DNA of 64,000 nucleotides from Prado023 sp963798745. Its GTDB lineage: Bacteria > Actinomycetota > Actinomycetes > S36-B12 > CAIYMF01. The translations under genes were made by a program, and so were the position numbers. The DNA lies in NCBI GenBank assembly GCA_963798745.1, contig CAWCUF010000003.1:186001-250000 (forward strand). Direction: 5' to 3'. A model generated the notes under the pieces. That model worked only from the letters and a program-made list of their open reading frames with translations, did not search any database and was not told the DNA's origin. This document shows positions 48,258-57,440 of the stretch, in pieces (the first letter of the stretch is position 1; the number at the start of each line of letters is the position of its first letter).

Positions 48258-49070
48258 TCAGTGCATCACCTTGGACAGGAAGTCGCGGGCGCGGTCGGTG
48301 CGTGGCGCCGTGAAGAACTCCTCGGGCGTCGACTCCTCGACGATCGAACCCTCGGACATGAAGATGACCCGGTCGGCGGCCTTGCGCGCGAAGCCCATCT
48401 CGTGGGTGACGACCAGCATCGTCATCCCATCCCTGGCCAGGGCGATCATCACGTCGACGACCTCGTTGATCATCTCCGGGTCCAGCGCTGAGGTGGGCTC
48501 GTCGAAGAGCATGACGACGGGATTCATCGCCAGTGCTCGAGCGATGGCGACTCGCTGCTGCTGCCCGCCGGACAGCTGCGCCGGGAGCTTCTCGGCCTGA
48601 TCGGCAACTCCGACCCGTTCCAGCAGCGCCATCGCGTCCGCGCGGGCCTGTGCCGGCTTCACGCCCCGGACCTTGATCGGGCCCAGCGTGACGTTGTCCA
48701 GGATCGTCTTGTGCGCGAACAGGTTGAAGGACTGGAACACCATCCCGACGTCCGAGCGCAGCTTGGCCAACTCCCGGCCCTCGGCGGGCAATGGCTTGCC
48801 CGCCAGCAGGATGGTGCCGTCGTCGATCGTCTCGAGGCGGTTGATGGCCCGGCACAGCGTCGACTTGCCCGATCCGGACGGGCCGATGATCACGACCACC
48901 TCGCCGGCATCGACCTCCATGGTGACGTCGCGCAGGACGTGCAGGTCACCGAAGTGCTTGTTCACCTGCCGCAGCTCGACGAGTGCCTTGCCGACGACGG
49001 GCGCAGAGGAGGACGAACCGGGCACCTGGGCAGCAGCACCCCCGCTGATCTGCGCACTTGCGGGACTCAC
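48258..49070 (-). CDS. gluA: Glutamate-type ABC transporter ATP-binding protein (GluA-like)
   Basis: A 270-residue ATPase. The start is uncertain: GTG 49070 has AAGGAG about nine bases upstream and is chosen; the frame stays open to 49172 with an ATG at 49127 lacking a ribosome site. Walker A GPSGSGKST, Q-loop VFQSFNLFAH, signature LSGGQQQRVAIARAL, Walker B VMLFDEPTSALDPE and the His switch VVTHEMGFA are complete. First gene of the importer operon and divergent from the four-domain sulfur protein. Confidence 0.93.
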   Translation of the reverse strand: MSPASAQISGGAAAQVPGSSSSAPVVGKALVELRQVNKHFGDLHVLRDVTMEVDAGEVVVIIGPSGSGKSTLCRAINRLETIDDGTILLAGKPLPAEGRELAKLRSDVGMVFQSFNLFAHKTILDNVTLGPIKVRGVKPAQARADAMALLERVGVADQAEKLPAQLSGGQQQRVAIARALAMNPVVMLFDEPTSALDPEMINEVVDVMIALARDGMTMLVVTHEMGFARKAADRVIFMSEGSIVEESTPEEFFTAPRTDRARDFLSKVMH

Positions 49071-49323
49071 GTCCACCAACTCCTTCGCCGAGGGTGCGCT
49101 GCCGATGCGGGCCTTCCTGAAATGCATAGATTGCGACCGAACTTCGCAGACCCGGCCACCTGTGTCAAGCATGCGCAGCGCGGGTCGGCAGTGAACGCGG
49201 CGCAGGGGTGGTCACCGAACCCACACGAGCCGCCGGCATTTGCCTGCCCACGGCGCATTCGGGCCGTGGGCCAACTAGCGTCGTAGACGCATGAGCCAGA
49301 GGTCGACGAGGATCGGAGTGGGC

Positions 49324-51837
49324 ATGAAGCTGGTCGTGGTGGGTGGCGTGGCTGGCGGAGCATCGGTTGCGGCTCGGGCCCGGCGTCTCGACGAGTTCGC
49401 CGAGATCATCGTCTTCGAGAAGTCCGGCAACGTCTCGTTCGCCAACTGCGGCCTGCCGTATCACATCGGCGAGGTCATCAAGGATCGCGACCGGCTGCTG
49501 CTGCAGACCCCGGCGAGCCTGCGCGAGTCCCTGGACATCGACGTACGGATCGGCACCGAGGTGCTGTCCATCGACCCCGAGGCCCACACCGTCACGGCGT
49601 GCGACCTGGCCACCGGCGAGCAGTACACCGAGTCCTGGGACAAGCTCGCCCTCTGCCCGGGTTCCTCGCCGTTCCGGCCCAACCTGCCCGGCCTGGACCA
49701 TCGCGACGTCATGGTCCTGCGCAACGTGGAGGACATGGACGAGATCAAGGCCAAGGTGGACGCCGTCGTCGCCGCCCCGGGCGCCCTCAAGCACGCCGTG
49801 GTGATCGGCGCGGGCTACATCGGCCTGGAGATGGCCGAGAACCTGCACGAGCGCGGCCTGGCGGTCGAGATCGTGGAGATGACCGACCAGATCATGCCGC
49901 CGCTGGACAAGGAACTGTCCACGCCGATGGAGAACTACCTGCGCGCCCAAGGGATCGCGCTGCACCTGGGGACCGCGGCCGCGGCCTTCACGACCGATGC
50001 CAGCGGCACGCTCACGGTCGAGCTCAACAACGGCCGGTTCCTCAAGACCTCGCTGGTGATCCTGTCCGCCGGGGTGCGGCCGAACACCGAGCTGGCGGTG
50101 GCCGCCGGCATCGAGCTCGGCCCTGCTGGTGGGGTGCAGGTCGACACGCACATGCGCACCTCGCATCCCGACATCTACGCGGCCGGCGACGTCGTCGAGG
50201 TCCCGCACACGGTGCTCGGCGGGTCGTGGATCATCCCGCTGGCCGGCCCGGCCAACCGGCAGGCCCGAGTGGCGGCCGAGAACATGCTGGGCCGCGACAC
50301 GGAGTACGAGTCCACGCAGGGCACCTCGATCGTCAAGGTGTTCGACATGGTCGCCGGTGGCACCGGGGCCACCGAGAAGCAGCTCAAGGTCGCCGGCATC
50401 CCGTACCTGCGCGCCCACGTGCATCCCAGCGGGCACGCCGGCTACTACCCCGGCACCGCACAGATGGACGTCAAGTGCCTGTACTCCCCCACCGACGGAC
50501 GGATCCTCGGTGCCCAGATCGCCGGTTTCGACGGGGTCGACAAGCGCCTGGACGTGTTCGCCACCGTGATCCGGCTGAACGGGACCGTGTACGACCTCGA
50601 GAAGCTCGAACTGGCCTACGCGCCGCCATTCGGCTCGGCGAAGGACGCGGCCAACATGATCGGGTTCATGGGCGCCAACATCCTGCGCGGGGACCTCGTC
50701 GGCTGGTTCTCCACCGACTACCCGAGCAACTGCCAGGGCGCGCGGATCATCGACGTGCGCAGCGCGAGCGAGTACGACCTCTGGCACATCCCCGGCGCTG
50801 AGCTGGTGCCGCTGCCCACGTTGCGCGCGGCCCAGGCTGACTGGGACCGCGAGACGCCGATCCGGCTCTACTGCGCCACCGGCTTCCGCAGCTATCTGGC
50901 GCATCGGATCCTGGTCCAGCGCGGGTTCACCGACGTGGCCACCCTCGTCGGCGGGGTGAAGACCTTCCGGGCCTATCACCACGTGGCCCCCGACGACGTC
51001 CCGGACCCGCTGTTCCCGCTGGTGTCCTACGCCGAGGAGGAGTCGCTGCGCAGCCATGGCGCGCTGCCGGCCGCCGCGAGCGTCGGAACCGGGGTCGAGG
51101 TCGACCTGGACTGCACCGGACTGGCCTGCCCGGGCCCGATCATGGCCCTGCAGAAGAAGATGGCCCAGCTCAACCCCGGCGACGAGGTCATCGCCCACGT
51201 CTCGGACATCGGCTTCCGCCTGGACGCGCCGGCGTGGGCGGCCAAGAACGGCCACGAGGTCCTGGACCTCAAGCCCGAGGGCCCCGGCGTGGTGGCCCGG
51301 ATCCGCAAGGGCGGGAGCGCGGTCGTCGCCGGGGGCGCCACGATCAACCCGGTGGCCGCCCGGCTGAAGGAGAAGAAGTCCTTCGTGGTCTTCTCCGGGG
51401 ATTTCGACAAGGTGCTCGCGGCATTCATCATCGCCAACGGGGCGGTGGCGATGGGCGACGAGGTCTCGATGTTCTTCACGTTCTGGGGCCTGAACGCGCT
51501 GCGCCGCCCCGACGCCCCCGACGTGGACAAGCCGCTGATGGAGAAGGCGATGGCCAGGATGATGCCCGCCGGCCCCGAGGCGATGAAGCTCTCGCAGATG
51601 CACATGCTCGGCGGCGGCACCGCGATGATCAAGAAGATCATGCGCGACAACAAGGTGCCCAGCCTGCCCGAGCTGATCGACTCCGCGGTGGCGGCCGGGG
51701 TTCAACTGGTCGCGTGCACGATGACCATGGACCTGCTCGGCCTGCACGAGGACGAGCTGATCGACGGCGTCGAGTTCGGCGGCGTGGCGATGTTCCTCGG
51801 CGAGGCCAACGAGTCCAACGCTACGTTCTTCATCTGA
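49324..51837 (+). CDS. Four-domain sulfur protein: CoA-disulfide reductase, rhodanese, TusA, DsrE2A
   Basis: An 837-residue protein; ATG 49324 follows GGAG. Residues 1-445: pyridine nucleotide-disulfide oxidoreductase of the CoA-disulfide reductase type (VVVGGVAGGASVAARAR; active Cys42 in FANCGLPYHIG; second nucleotide fold AVVIGAGYIGLEMAENL). Residues about 450-560: rhodanese (IIDVRSASEYDLWHIPGA; active Cys in LYCATGFRSY, about 517). Residues about 590-665: TusA (DCTGLACPGPIMALQKKM). Residues about 685-837: DsrE2A-like (FVVFSGDFDKVLAAFIIANGA; Cys about 798 in LVACTMTMDLLG). All four reactive cysteines are present. It would reduce and relay persulfide sulfur. Confidence 0.92.
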   Translation: MKLVVVGGVAGGASVAARARRLDEFAEIIVFEKSGNVSFANCGLPYHIGEVIKDRDRLLLQTPASLRESLDIDVRIGTEVLSIDPEAHTVTACDLATGEQYTESWDKLALCPGSSPFRPNLPGLDHRDVMVLRNVEDMDEIKAKVDAVVAAPGALKHAVVIGAGYIGLEMAENLHERGLAVEIVEMTDQIMPPLDKELSTPMENYLRAQGIALHLGTAAAAFTTDASGTLTVELNNGRFLKTSLVILSAGVRPNTELAVAAGIELGPAGGVQVDTHMRTSHPDIYAAGDVVEVPHTVLGGSWIIPLAGPANRQARVAAENMLGRDTEYESTQGTSIVKVFDMVAGGTGATEKQLKVAGIPYLRAHVHPSGHAGYYPGTAQMDVKCLYSPTDGRILGAQIAGFDGVDKRLDVFATVIRLNGTVYDLEKLELAYAPPFGSAKDAANMIGFMGANILRGDLVGWFSTDYPSNCQGARIIDVRSASEYDLWHIPGAELVPLPTLRAAQADWDRETPIRLYCATGFRSYLAHRILVQRGFTDVATLVGGVKTFRAYHHVAPDDVPDPLFPLVSYAEEESLRSHGALPAAASVGTGVEVDLDCTGLACPGPIMALQKKMAQLNPGDEVIAHVSDIGFRLDAPAWAAKNGHEVLDLKPEGPGVVARIRKGGSAVVAGGATINPVAARLKEKKSFVVFSGDFDKVLAAFIIANGAVAMGDEVSMFFTFWGLNALRRPDAPDVDKPLMEKAMARMMPAGPEAMKLSQMHMLGGGTAMIKKIMRDNKVPSLPELIDSAVAAGVQLVACTMTMDLLGLHEDELIDGVEFGGVAMFLGEANESNATFFI

Positions 51838-51860
51838 GGGCCACGCACCGCGCCGGCCAG

Positions 51861-51940
51861 CCCGGTTCGTCCACGTCAGCGTCGCGCCGGCGTCGCGCAC
51901 GTGGAGGAACCGGGGGCTTGGGCGACGCCCAGGTGCAGGA
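51861..51940. repeat. Palindromic repeat, copy B of a three-copy family
   Basis: Arms 51861-51876 and 51899-51914 pair at 15 of 16 positions; a third element at 51922-51940 repeats the GCGACGCCCA core with two changes. It fills most of the 119-base gap between two convergent genes and resembles copy C at 63.1-63.2 kb in the same order of elements. Confidence 0.8.
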
Positions 51941-51956
51941 AGTGACCGGCCGTGGC

Positions 51957-53396
51957 TCAGGTGATCGGGTCGCTGGGCTCCACCGGCGCGCCGATCACCT
52001 CGGCGAACCCGGCGCCGAGGCACTCCACGAACAGGTCCTGGTCGGGGATGGCCGCGTCGTCCATCGAGATGCCGATCCCTGCGATGCCGTTGTAGGACAG
52101 CAGCGTGATGTTGGTCGCGGCCCCCACCGTGGCGGTGAGCGGGTACATGGCCAGCACCTTGGCACCGGCGATCCAGACCGGCATCGGGACCCCGGGCACG
52201 TTGCTTGCGGTGAAGTCACTGGTCCGCGCCGCCGCGGGGAAGATGTCGGAGGGCAGCAGCCGGTAGCCGACCTCGGCCATCGGGTCCACCAGGTGCAGCG
52301 CCGGCTCCTTGCGCCAGCGGCTGACTATCGTATGGATCGCGGCCATCCGTTCGACCGGATCGACGATGTCGATGGGCACCTCGAAGCGCGCGATGGTGAC
52401 CGCGTTCTGAGCCGGGCGCTGCGGGTCGCGCAGACTGATCGGCATGTTGCAGCGCAGGACACGCACCGGCTCGCCGCGCCGCTCGTGGTAGATCCGAAGG
52501 CCGCCGGTGACCGCGGCCATGTAGGCGTCGTTGAGGTTGAGCCCATGGGCCTTGGCCGCGACCTTGAGCCCGGCCAAGGGCACGTCGAAGGTCACGAAGT
52601 GGTAGTTGATCGACCGGCCCGTCATCACCGGCGACATCGGCGAGGTCGGCACGGCCAGGAACTTGGCCGCGGACTTCAGCACGCCCAGCACGTCGTCCAC
52701 GACGCCCAACGGGTCGCGCAGCGCCCGTCCGGCCACCGGTAGCGCGGAGTCGGTGAGCTCCTTGACGGACTTCATCAGGAACGAGGAGGCATCCACGACC
52801 GCGGTGCCCAGGAAGCCGGCGGTGTCCAGCGGAGCGGCCACCGGCGCGGGCGGCATCGGACCCAGGTCGGTGCCCACCGGCATCAGGTCGATCACCGTGG
52901 CACCCAGCATCATCGCGCCCTGCCCGTCAGCGATCGCATGATGCAACTTGATCAGCAGGGCGGCCCGACCATCGGCCAGTCCCTCGATCAGGGTGACCCG
53001 CCACAGTGGGCGCACCAGGTCGAACTCGGTCATGGACGCCCGGCGCGCCTCATCGAGCACCTGATCCCACGTACCGGGCTCGGAGACCCGGAACCGGCGC
53101 ATGTGGAAGCCGAGGTCGAAGTCCGCGTCGATGGTCAGTCGGGGGTTCAGGATGTCGCTGGGACCCTCGACGACCTTCTGCCGCAGCACCGGGGCAACTC
53201 GGCTGGCCCGGTCGAAGCGATCGACCAGGGTGGCCCAATCCGGGCTGGAGTCCAGGGCGATCAGGCCGATGATCGGTGAGCGCATCGTCGGGTCGTCGGA
53301 TGCGGCGCGCCAGGTGGCGAAGTCGAACCCGGACAGTCGCCGGGCCGCGACGGCGTGCGCCTGCTCGCCGCGGCCGGCCTGACGAGCGGAGTCCAC
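51957..53396 (-). CDS. Wax ester synthase/diacylglycerol acyltransferase (WS/DGAT)
   Basis: A 479-residue acyltransferase as an uninterrupted frame from the GTG at 53396. The active-site motif HHAIADGQG (HHxxxDG) is intact; RLSGFDFATWR at the N-terminus, FDLVRPLWRVTLIEGL and the C-terminal FTASNVPGVPMPVWIAGA are family signatures. It joins acyl-CoA to alcohols or diacylglycerol for storage lipid. The frame is open upstream of 53396 to about 53548 and there, after a one-base shift, meets an Ala/Lys/Pro-rich N-terminal segment, so the natural start is probably at 53845. Confidence 0.88.
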   Translation of the reverse strand: MDSARQAGRGEQAHAVAARRLSGFDFATWRAASDDPTMRSPIIGLIALDSSPDWATLVDRFDRASRVAPVLRQKVVEGPSDILNPRLTIDADFDLGFHMRRFRVSEPGTWDQVLDEARRASMTEFDLVRPLWRVTLIEGLADGRAALLIKLHHAIADGQGAMMLGATVIDLMPVGTDLGPMPPAPVAAPLDTAGFLGTAVVDASSFLMKSVKELTDSALPVAGRALRDPLGVVDDVLGVLKSAAKFLAVPTSPMSPVMTGRSINYHFVTFDVPLAGLKVAAKAHGLNLNDAYMAAVTGGLRIYHERRGEPVRVLRCNMPISLRDPQRPAQNAVTIARFEVPIDIVDPVERMAAIHTIVSRWRKEPALHLVDPMAEVGYRLLPSDIFPAAARTSDFTASNVPGVPMPVWIAGAKVLAMYPLTATVGAATNITLLSYNGIAGIGISMDDAAIPDQDLFVECLGAGFAEVIGAPVEPSDPIT

Positions 53397-53544
53397 CGCA
53401 GCGCCGGCCCGTCCGGCGGCCGAGCGGGCGGTGCGCTTGGCTGCGGCCCGCTTGCGCCCGGAGGTGGGCGCGGCCGCGGCGGGGGCGGCAGCCTGCTTGG
53501 CCGGGGCTTTCTTGGCGGCCGGGGCCTTCTTCGCCGGGGCCTTC

Positions 53545-53845
53545 GCGCCGGGGCCTTCGCAGCCGGCGCCTTCTTGGCTGCCGGAGCCTTCTTCGCGGCC
53601 GGAGCCTTCTTAGCGGGCGCCTTCGCAGCCGGAGCCTTCTTCGCGGCGGGAGCCTTCTTGGCTGCGGTGCGCTTGGCCGGAGCCGCCTTCGCCGGCGCCG
53701 GGGTGGCCTCCGAGGCCGGGGCCTGCTCGGCGCCTGGAGCGGCCTGTGCCGCGGTTGCATCCCCAGCGACCTGCCGGGAGGTCGCACCCAAGTCTTGACC
53801 GCTGTCCATGTCCTGACTGCTGTCCATGTCTTCCACGTGCTCCAC
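53545..53845 (-). other. Ala/Lys/Pro-rich N-terminal extension of the WS/DGAT, separated by a frameshift
   Basis: From GTG 53845 (AGGAG seven bases upstream) the frame encodes an acidic start (VEHVEDMDSSQDMDSGQD) and then repeats of KKAPAAKAPA type, like histone H1 tails. At about 53544-53549 (GCGCG where GCGGCG is expected) the frame changes and the KAP repeat carries on in the WS/DGAT frame (AKKAPAAKKAPAKQAAA). Missing one base is the simplest explanation. The extension is probably flexible and positively charged. Confidence 0.72.
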
Positions 53846-53916
53846 GAATCCGCTCCTGATGGCCGTCGTAGCCCGCACCGTACTAGCGGCCGCTGGCCGA
53901 TGCCCTATCGGGACGC

Positions 53917-54669
53917 CTAATCGAACTCCGCCAGGACCTCGGCGGAGATGTCGGCATTGGTGAAGACGTTCTGCACGTCGTCGCTGTCCTCCAGGGCGTC
54001 GACCAGGCGCATGATCTTGGACGCGCCGGCGGCATCCAGGGGCACCTCGACGGAGGCCACGAACTCGGTGTCGGCCGACTCGTAGTCCAGGTCCGCGGTC
54101 TGCAGCGCCTTGCGGACCTCGACCAGGTCGGTCGCCTCGGTCATCACCTCGAAGGCCTCGCCGAGGTCGTTGACCTCCTCGGCGCCGGCGTCGAGAACGG
54201 CCATCAGGACGTCGTCCTCGGTCACGCCGTCGGTCTTGGGCACGATGATGATTCCCTTGCGGTTGAACAGGTAGGACACGCTGTTCGGGTCAGCCATGCT
54301 GCCACCGTTGCGGGTCATCGCCACGCGCACCTCGGTCGCCGCGCGATTGCGGTTGTCGGTCAGGCACTCGACGAGCACCGCGACCCCGTTGGGGCCGTAG
54401 CCCTCGTACATGATCGTCTGCCAGTCGGCCCCGTCGGCGTCGGCACCCGAGCCACGCTTGAGCGCGCGGTCGATGTTGTCGGCCGGTACGGAGTTCTTCT
54501 TCGCCTTCTGGATCGCGTCGTAGAGGGTGGGGTTGCCGTCGACGTCCCCGCCGCCGGTCCGCGCAGCGACCTCGATGTTCTTGATCAGCTTGGCGAACAG
54601 CTTGCCGCGCTTGGCGTCGATGGCGGCCTTCTTGTGCTTCGTGGTCGCCCACTTGGAATGGCCGGACAT
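53917..54669 (-). CDS. yebC: YebC/PmpR family transcriptional regulator/translation factor
   Basis: A 250-residue protein with the family opening SGHSKWATTKHKKAAIDAKRG, then LFAKLIKNIEVAARTGGGD, IMYEGYGPNGVAVLVE and GSMADPNSVSYLFNRKG. YebC proteins bind DNA and some aid ribosomes at polyproline. In Actinomycetota it normally precedes ruvC directly; here the two are 14.6 kb apart. It follows pdxT on the same strand. Confidence 0.96.
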   Translation of the reverse strand: MSGHSKWATTKHKKAAIDAKRGKLFAKLIKNIEVAARTGGGDVDGNPTLYDAIQKAKKNSVPADNIDRALKRGSGADADGADWQTIMYEGYGPNGVAVLVECLTDNRNRAATEVRVAMTRNGGSMADPNSVSYLFNRKGIIIVPKTDGVTEDDVLMAVLDAGAEEVNDLGEAFEVMTEATDLVEVRKALQTADLDYESADTEFVASVEVPLDAAGASKIMRLVDALEDSDDVQNVFTNADISAEVLAEFD

Positions 54670-54701
54670 GGTGCTCCTTCGGTTGGCTCGGGCGACCTGG
54701 C

Positions 54702-55305
54702 TCAGGCGGCGCTGCGCACCATGTCGGCGAACAGCGCGTGCACCCGATGGTCTCCGGTGAGTTCGGGGTGGAACGAGGTCGCCAGCAGCGACCCGCTCCG
54801 GACGGCGACGATCCTATCGCTGGGCACGGTGGGCACCCGGGCCAAGACCTCGACCCCTGCGCCCACCGACTCCACCCAGGGCGCGCGGATGAACACGGCC
54901 CGGATCGACTCGGCTCCGAGCGCGGGAAAGGCCACATCCGCCTCGAAGGAGTCCACCTGGCGGCCGAACGCGTTGCGCCGCACGACCATGTCGAGGCCAC
55001 CGATCGGCACCTGGTCGGCCCGACCGTCCAGGATCGTGTCGGCCAGCAGGATCATCCCGGCGCACGAGCCGTAGACCGGCAGGCCTGCGGCCACCGCGGC
55101 CCGGAGTGGCGCCATCAGTCCCCAGCGGGTGGCGAGCATCGAGATGGTGGTCGACTCCCCGCCGGGCAGGACCAGCCCGTCGACCCCGGCGAGCTCATCG
55201 AGCGGAGCGCACCTCGACCGGGCGGGCACCGACGGCCAGCAGCGCCGCGCTGTGCTCGCGCACGTCCCCCTGGAGAGCCAGGATCCCGATGGTGGGCTGG
55301 GTCAC
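54702..55305 (-). CDS. pdxT: Pyridoxal 5'-phosphate synthase glutaminase subunit PdxT, with an apparent frameshift
   Basis: GTG 55305 overlaps the pdxS stop as GTGA and opens VTQPTIGILALQGDVREHSA, the exact PdxT N-terminus, running to EVRSAR then TGA near 55196. The rest (LDELAGVDGLVLPGGEST, the nucleophile loop VYGSCAGMILLA, and SFHPELTGDHRVH of the catalytic triad) continues in another frame from about 55202 to 54702. One base at 55201-55207 must be removed, or two added, for a single 200-residue protein, the normal size. As written, the longest frame starts at 55229 and lacks the N-terminal oxyanion strand. PdxT supplies ammonia to PdxS. Confidence 0.85.
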
Positions 55306-56210
55306 CAGCCGCGCTCGGCCAGGCGGTGGGCAGCCGGCAGCTCCTCGACGTTGATGCCGACCATGGCCTCGCCGAGGCCGCGCGACACCTTGGCCACGAT
55401 GGCCGGGTCGCTGTGGTGCAGGGTCGCCTGGACGATGGCGTTCGCGCGCTGCGCCGGGTTGCCCGACTTGAAGATGCCCGAGCCCACGAAGACGCCGTCG
55501 GCGCCGAGCTGCATCATCATCGCGGCGTCGGCCGGCGTGGCGATGCCCCCGGCGGTGAACATCACGACCGGCAGCGCACCACGCTCCGCGACCTCCTTGA
55601 CCAGGTCGTAGGGAGCCTGGAGCTCCTTGGCTGCGACGTACAGCTCATCGGGGCTCATCGAGGACAGCCGCCGGATCTCGCCGAGGATGCTGCGCATATG
55701 GGTCGTGGCGTTGGACACGTCGCCGGTGCCGGCCTCGCCCTTGGAGCGGATCATGGCCGCCCCCTCGGTGATCCGGCGCAGGGCCTCGCCCAGGTTCGTC
55801 GCCCCGCAGACGAAGGGGACGGTGAAGGCCCACTTGTCGATGTGGTTGGCGTAGTCGGCGGGGGTCAGCACCTCGGACTCGTCGATGTAGTCCACGCCGA
55901 GGGACTCGAGGACCTGGGCCTCCACGAAGTGCCCGATCCGGGCCTTGGCCATCACGGGGACGGACACGGCGTCGATGATGCTGTCGATCATGTCTGGGTC
56001 GCTCATCCGCGACACGCCACCCTGGGCGCGGATGTCGGCGGGCACCCGCTCGAGGGCCATCACGGCCACGGCGCCGGCGTCCTCAGCGATGCGCGCCTGC
56101 TCGGCGGTGACCACGTCCATGATCACGCCGCCCTTGAGCATCTCGGCCATCCCGCGCTTGACGCGCTCGGTGCCCAGGGCGGTTCCAGTGCTGTCGGGGG
56201 TGCTGCTCAA
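55302..56210 (-). CDS. pdxS: Pyridoxal 5'-phosphate synthase subunit PdxS
   Basis: A 302-residue TIM barrel. TTG 56210 is used, with AGGAGAG upstream. Signatures: RVKRGMAEMLKGGVIMDV (catalytic Lys), GAVAVMALERVPADIRAQGG, VPVMAKARIGHFVEAQVLE, DYIDESEVLTPAD and FTAGGIATPADAAMMMQLGADGVFVGSGIFKS. It makes PLP from ribose 5-phosphate, glyceraldehyde 3-phosphate and ammonia. Coupled to pdxT by GTGA. Confidence 0.96.
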   Translation of the reverse strand: MSSTPDSTGTALGTERVKRGMAEMLKGGVIMDVVTAEQARIAEDAGAVAVMALERVPADIRAQGGVSRMSDPDMIDSIIDAVSVPVMAKARIGHFVEAQVLESLGVDYIDESEVLTPADYANHIDKWAFTVPFVCGATNLGEALRRITEGAAMIRSKGEAGTGDVSNATTHMRSILGEIRRLSSMSPDELYVAAKELQAPYDLVKEVAERGALPVVMFTAGGIATPADAAMMMQLGADGVFVGSGIFKSGNPAQRANAIVQATLHHSDPAIVAKVSRGLGEAMVGINVEELPAAHRLAERGW

Positions 56211-56292
56211 CGGTCTCTCCTGCGCCGATGGGACTTCCAGGCGCCGAGTTTACGTCCCAGCGCCGGGTTGGCGAAACGCAGTCGGTGCGCAG

Positions 56293-57384
56293 TCAGCCGA
56301 GGTCGACCTCCCGGGTGCGATCCATGAGCAGGATCCACACCTGCCCGCGGTCGAGCACAACCGGGTCAGCGGCCTCGTCGACGTAGCTGGTCGGGTCCTG
56401 GGCGTCGGCTCGCGACCACGTGATCTCGTGGGCCCGGCCGTCGCGCAGCAGCACGCCCGTGCCCTTGCCCACGGTGATCGTCAGCGGCGTGCGCCCGCCG
56501 AACTTGTCGCCGAACCCGGAGTCCTTCTGCTTGACGTACTGGACGATGACCGAGCTCGCCCGCTGCACCTGCGGGGCGTCGGTGTCACGAGCCTGGCGAC
56601 CGTTGAGCCACACGTCATAGCTGCCGCGCGCAGCACTCCACCGGAACTGCGCGGTCGAGGACGGCCAGCGCGCGGTCACGACCTTGGCCCTCGTACCGCC
56701 GCGGAGAGGCTCCGGGTCGAAGCGCAGCCCCATGTCGGCCGAGACCGCCGTCGCCCCCGCGGTGGCCATGATCCGCGCCGGGTCGGCCATCAGGTTGTAC
56801 GGGGCGACCCGGCCACCGAACTCGCGGCGGAAACCGGGGCTGTCCAGATCCGGGGTCACCTGGGTCCAGTCGGCGCGGTTGAGCAGGGGGCGCAACTTGG
56901 ACTGGGCCCCGGAGTAGACGAACGCGACGTCGCCGTACTGGGAGAACAGCTCCACGTCGCTGATCCGGGCACTGCGCACCGGCCCCACCGTCTCGGGCAG
57001 CCGGGCCGAGAAGACCGCCGCAAGCCTGGTGAGGCCGAACTCGACGGGTTCCACGTAGACGATGTCGGCCCTCGTCAGCCCCCGGTGCGGCTGCGCGTTG
57101 AGCGTGTTGTCCAGCTTCACGACCATCACCGGGGTGCCCAGGCCGCCCTTTCGCCCAGTGAACGGCGATCGGTCCGGCGCGGACGGGGTCGGTGTCGGGC
57201 TGGTGCTCGGGGTGGGGGCGGCCATGGTGCTGGCACTCGGGCTGGGCGCCGGGGTTTCGGTGCCGCCCGTCGAGCAGGCGGCCAGCAGCGCGACCAGGCC
57301 GAGCACCGCGGCCCGGGCGGCTGAGGTGCGGGCCCGGCCGCCCGGCCGCGCGGAGCTGCGGACCTGAGCCGGCGGCGTCGTCAT
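56293..57384 (-). CDS. DUF3048 domain lipoprotein
   Basis: A 363-residue protein; ATG 57384. A lipoprotein signal peptide ends LVALLAAC, followed by a Ser/Pro/Thr linker (PTPSTSPTPTPSAPDRS) and a two-part DUF3048 domain: VMVVKLDNTLNAQPHRGL, YVEPVEFGLTRLAAVF, VGPVRSARISDVEL, and in the C-terminal part SSVIVQYVKQKDSGFGDKF and GRAHEITWSRADAQDP. The family (YerB-like) is extracytoplasmic with no assigned reaction. It follows an upstream gene by 56 bases, so cotranscription is likely. Confidence 0.85.
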   Translation of the reverse strand: MTTPPAQVRSSARPGGRARTSAARAAVLGLVALLAACSTGGTETPAPSPSASTMAAPTPSTSPTPTPSAPDRSPFTGRKGGLGTPVMVVKLDNTLNAQPHRGLTRADIVYVEPVEFGLTRLAAVFSARLPETVGPVRSARISDVELFSQYGDVAFVYSGAQSKLRPLLNRADWTQVTPDLDSPGFRREFGGRVAPYNLMADPARIMATAGATAVSADMGLRFDPEPLRGGTRAKVVTARWPSSTAQFRWSAARGSYDVWLNGRQARDTDAPQVQRASSVIVQYVKQKDSGFGDKFGGRTPLTITVGKGTGVLLRDGRAHEITWSRADAQDPTSYVDEAADPVVLDRGQVWILLMDRTREVDLG

Positions 57385-57440
57385 GGGGCAACCGTAGTCG
57401 TCGCCGATCGCCCGCCCGGTCGGTGGTTCGGTCCCGGCCG

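Noticed and set aside
49165..52023. 952-codon minus-strand frame opposite the four-domain sulfur protein
   Set aside because: Antisense to a gene with four recognisable domains; no family motif in the translation.
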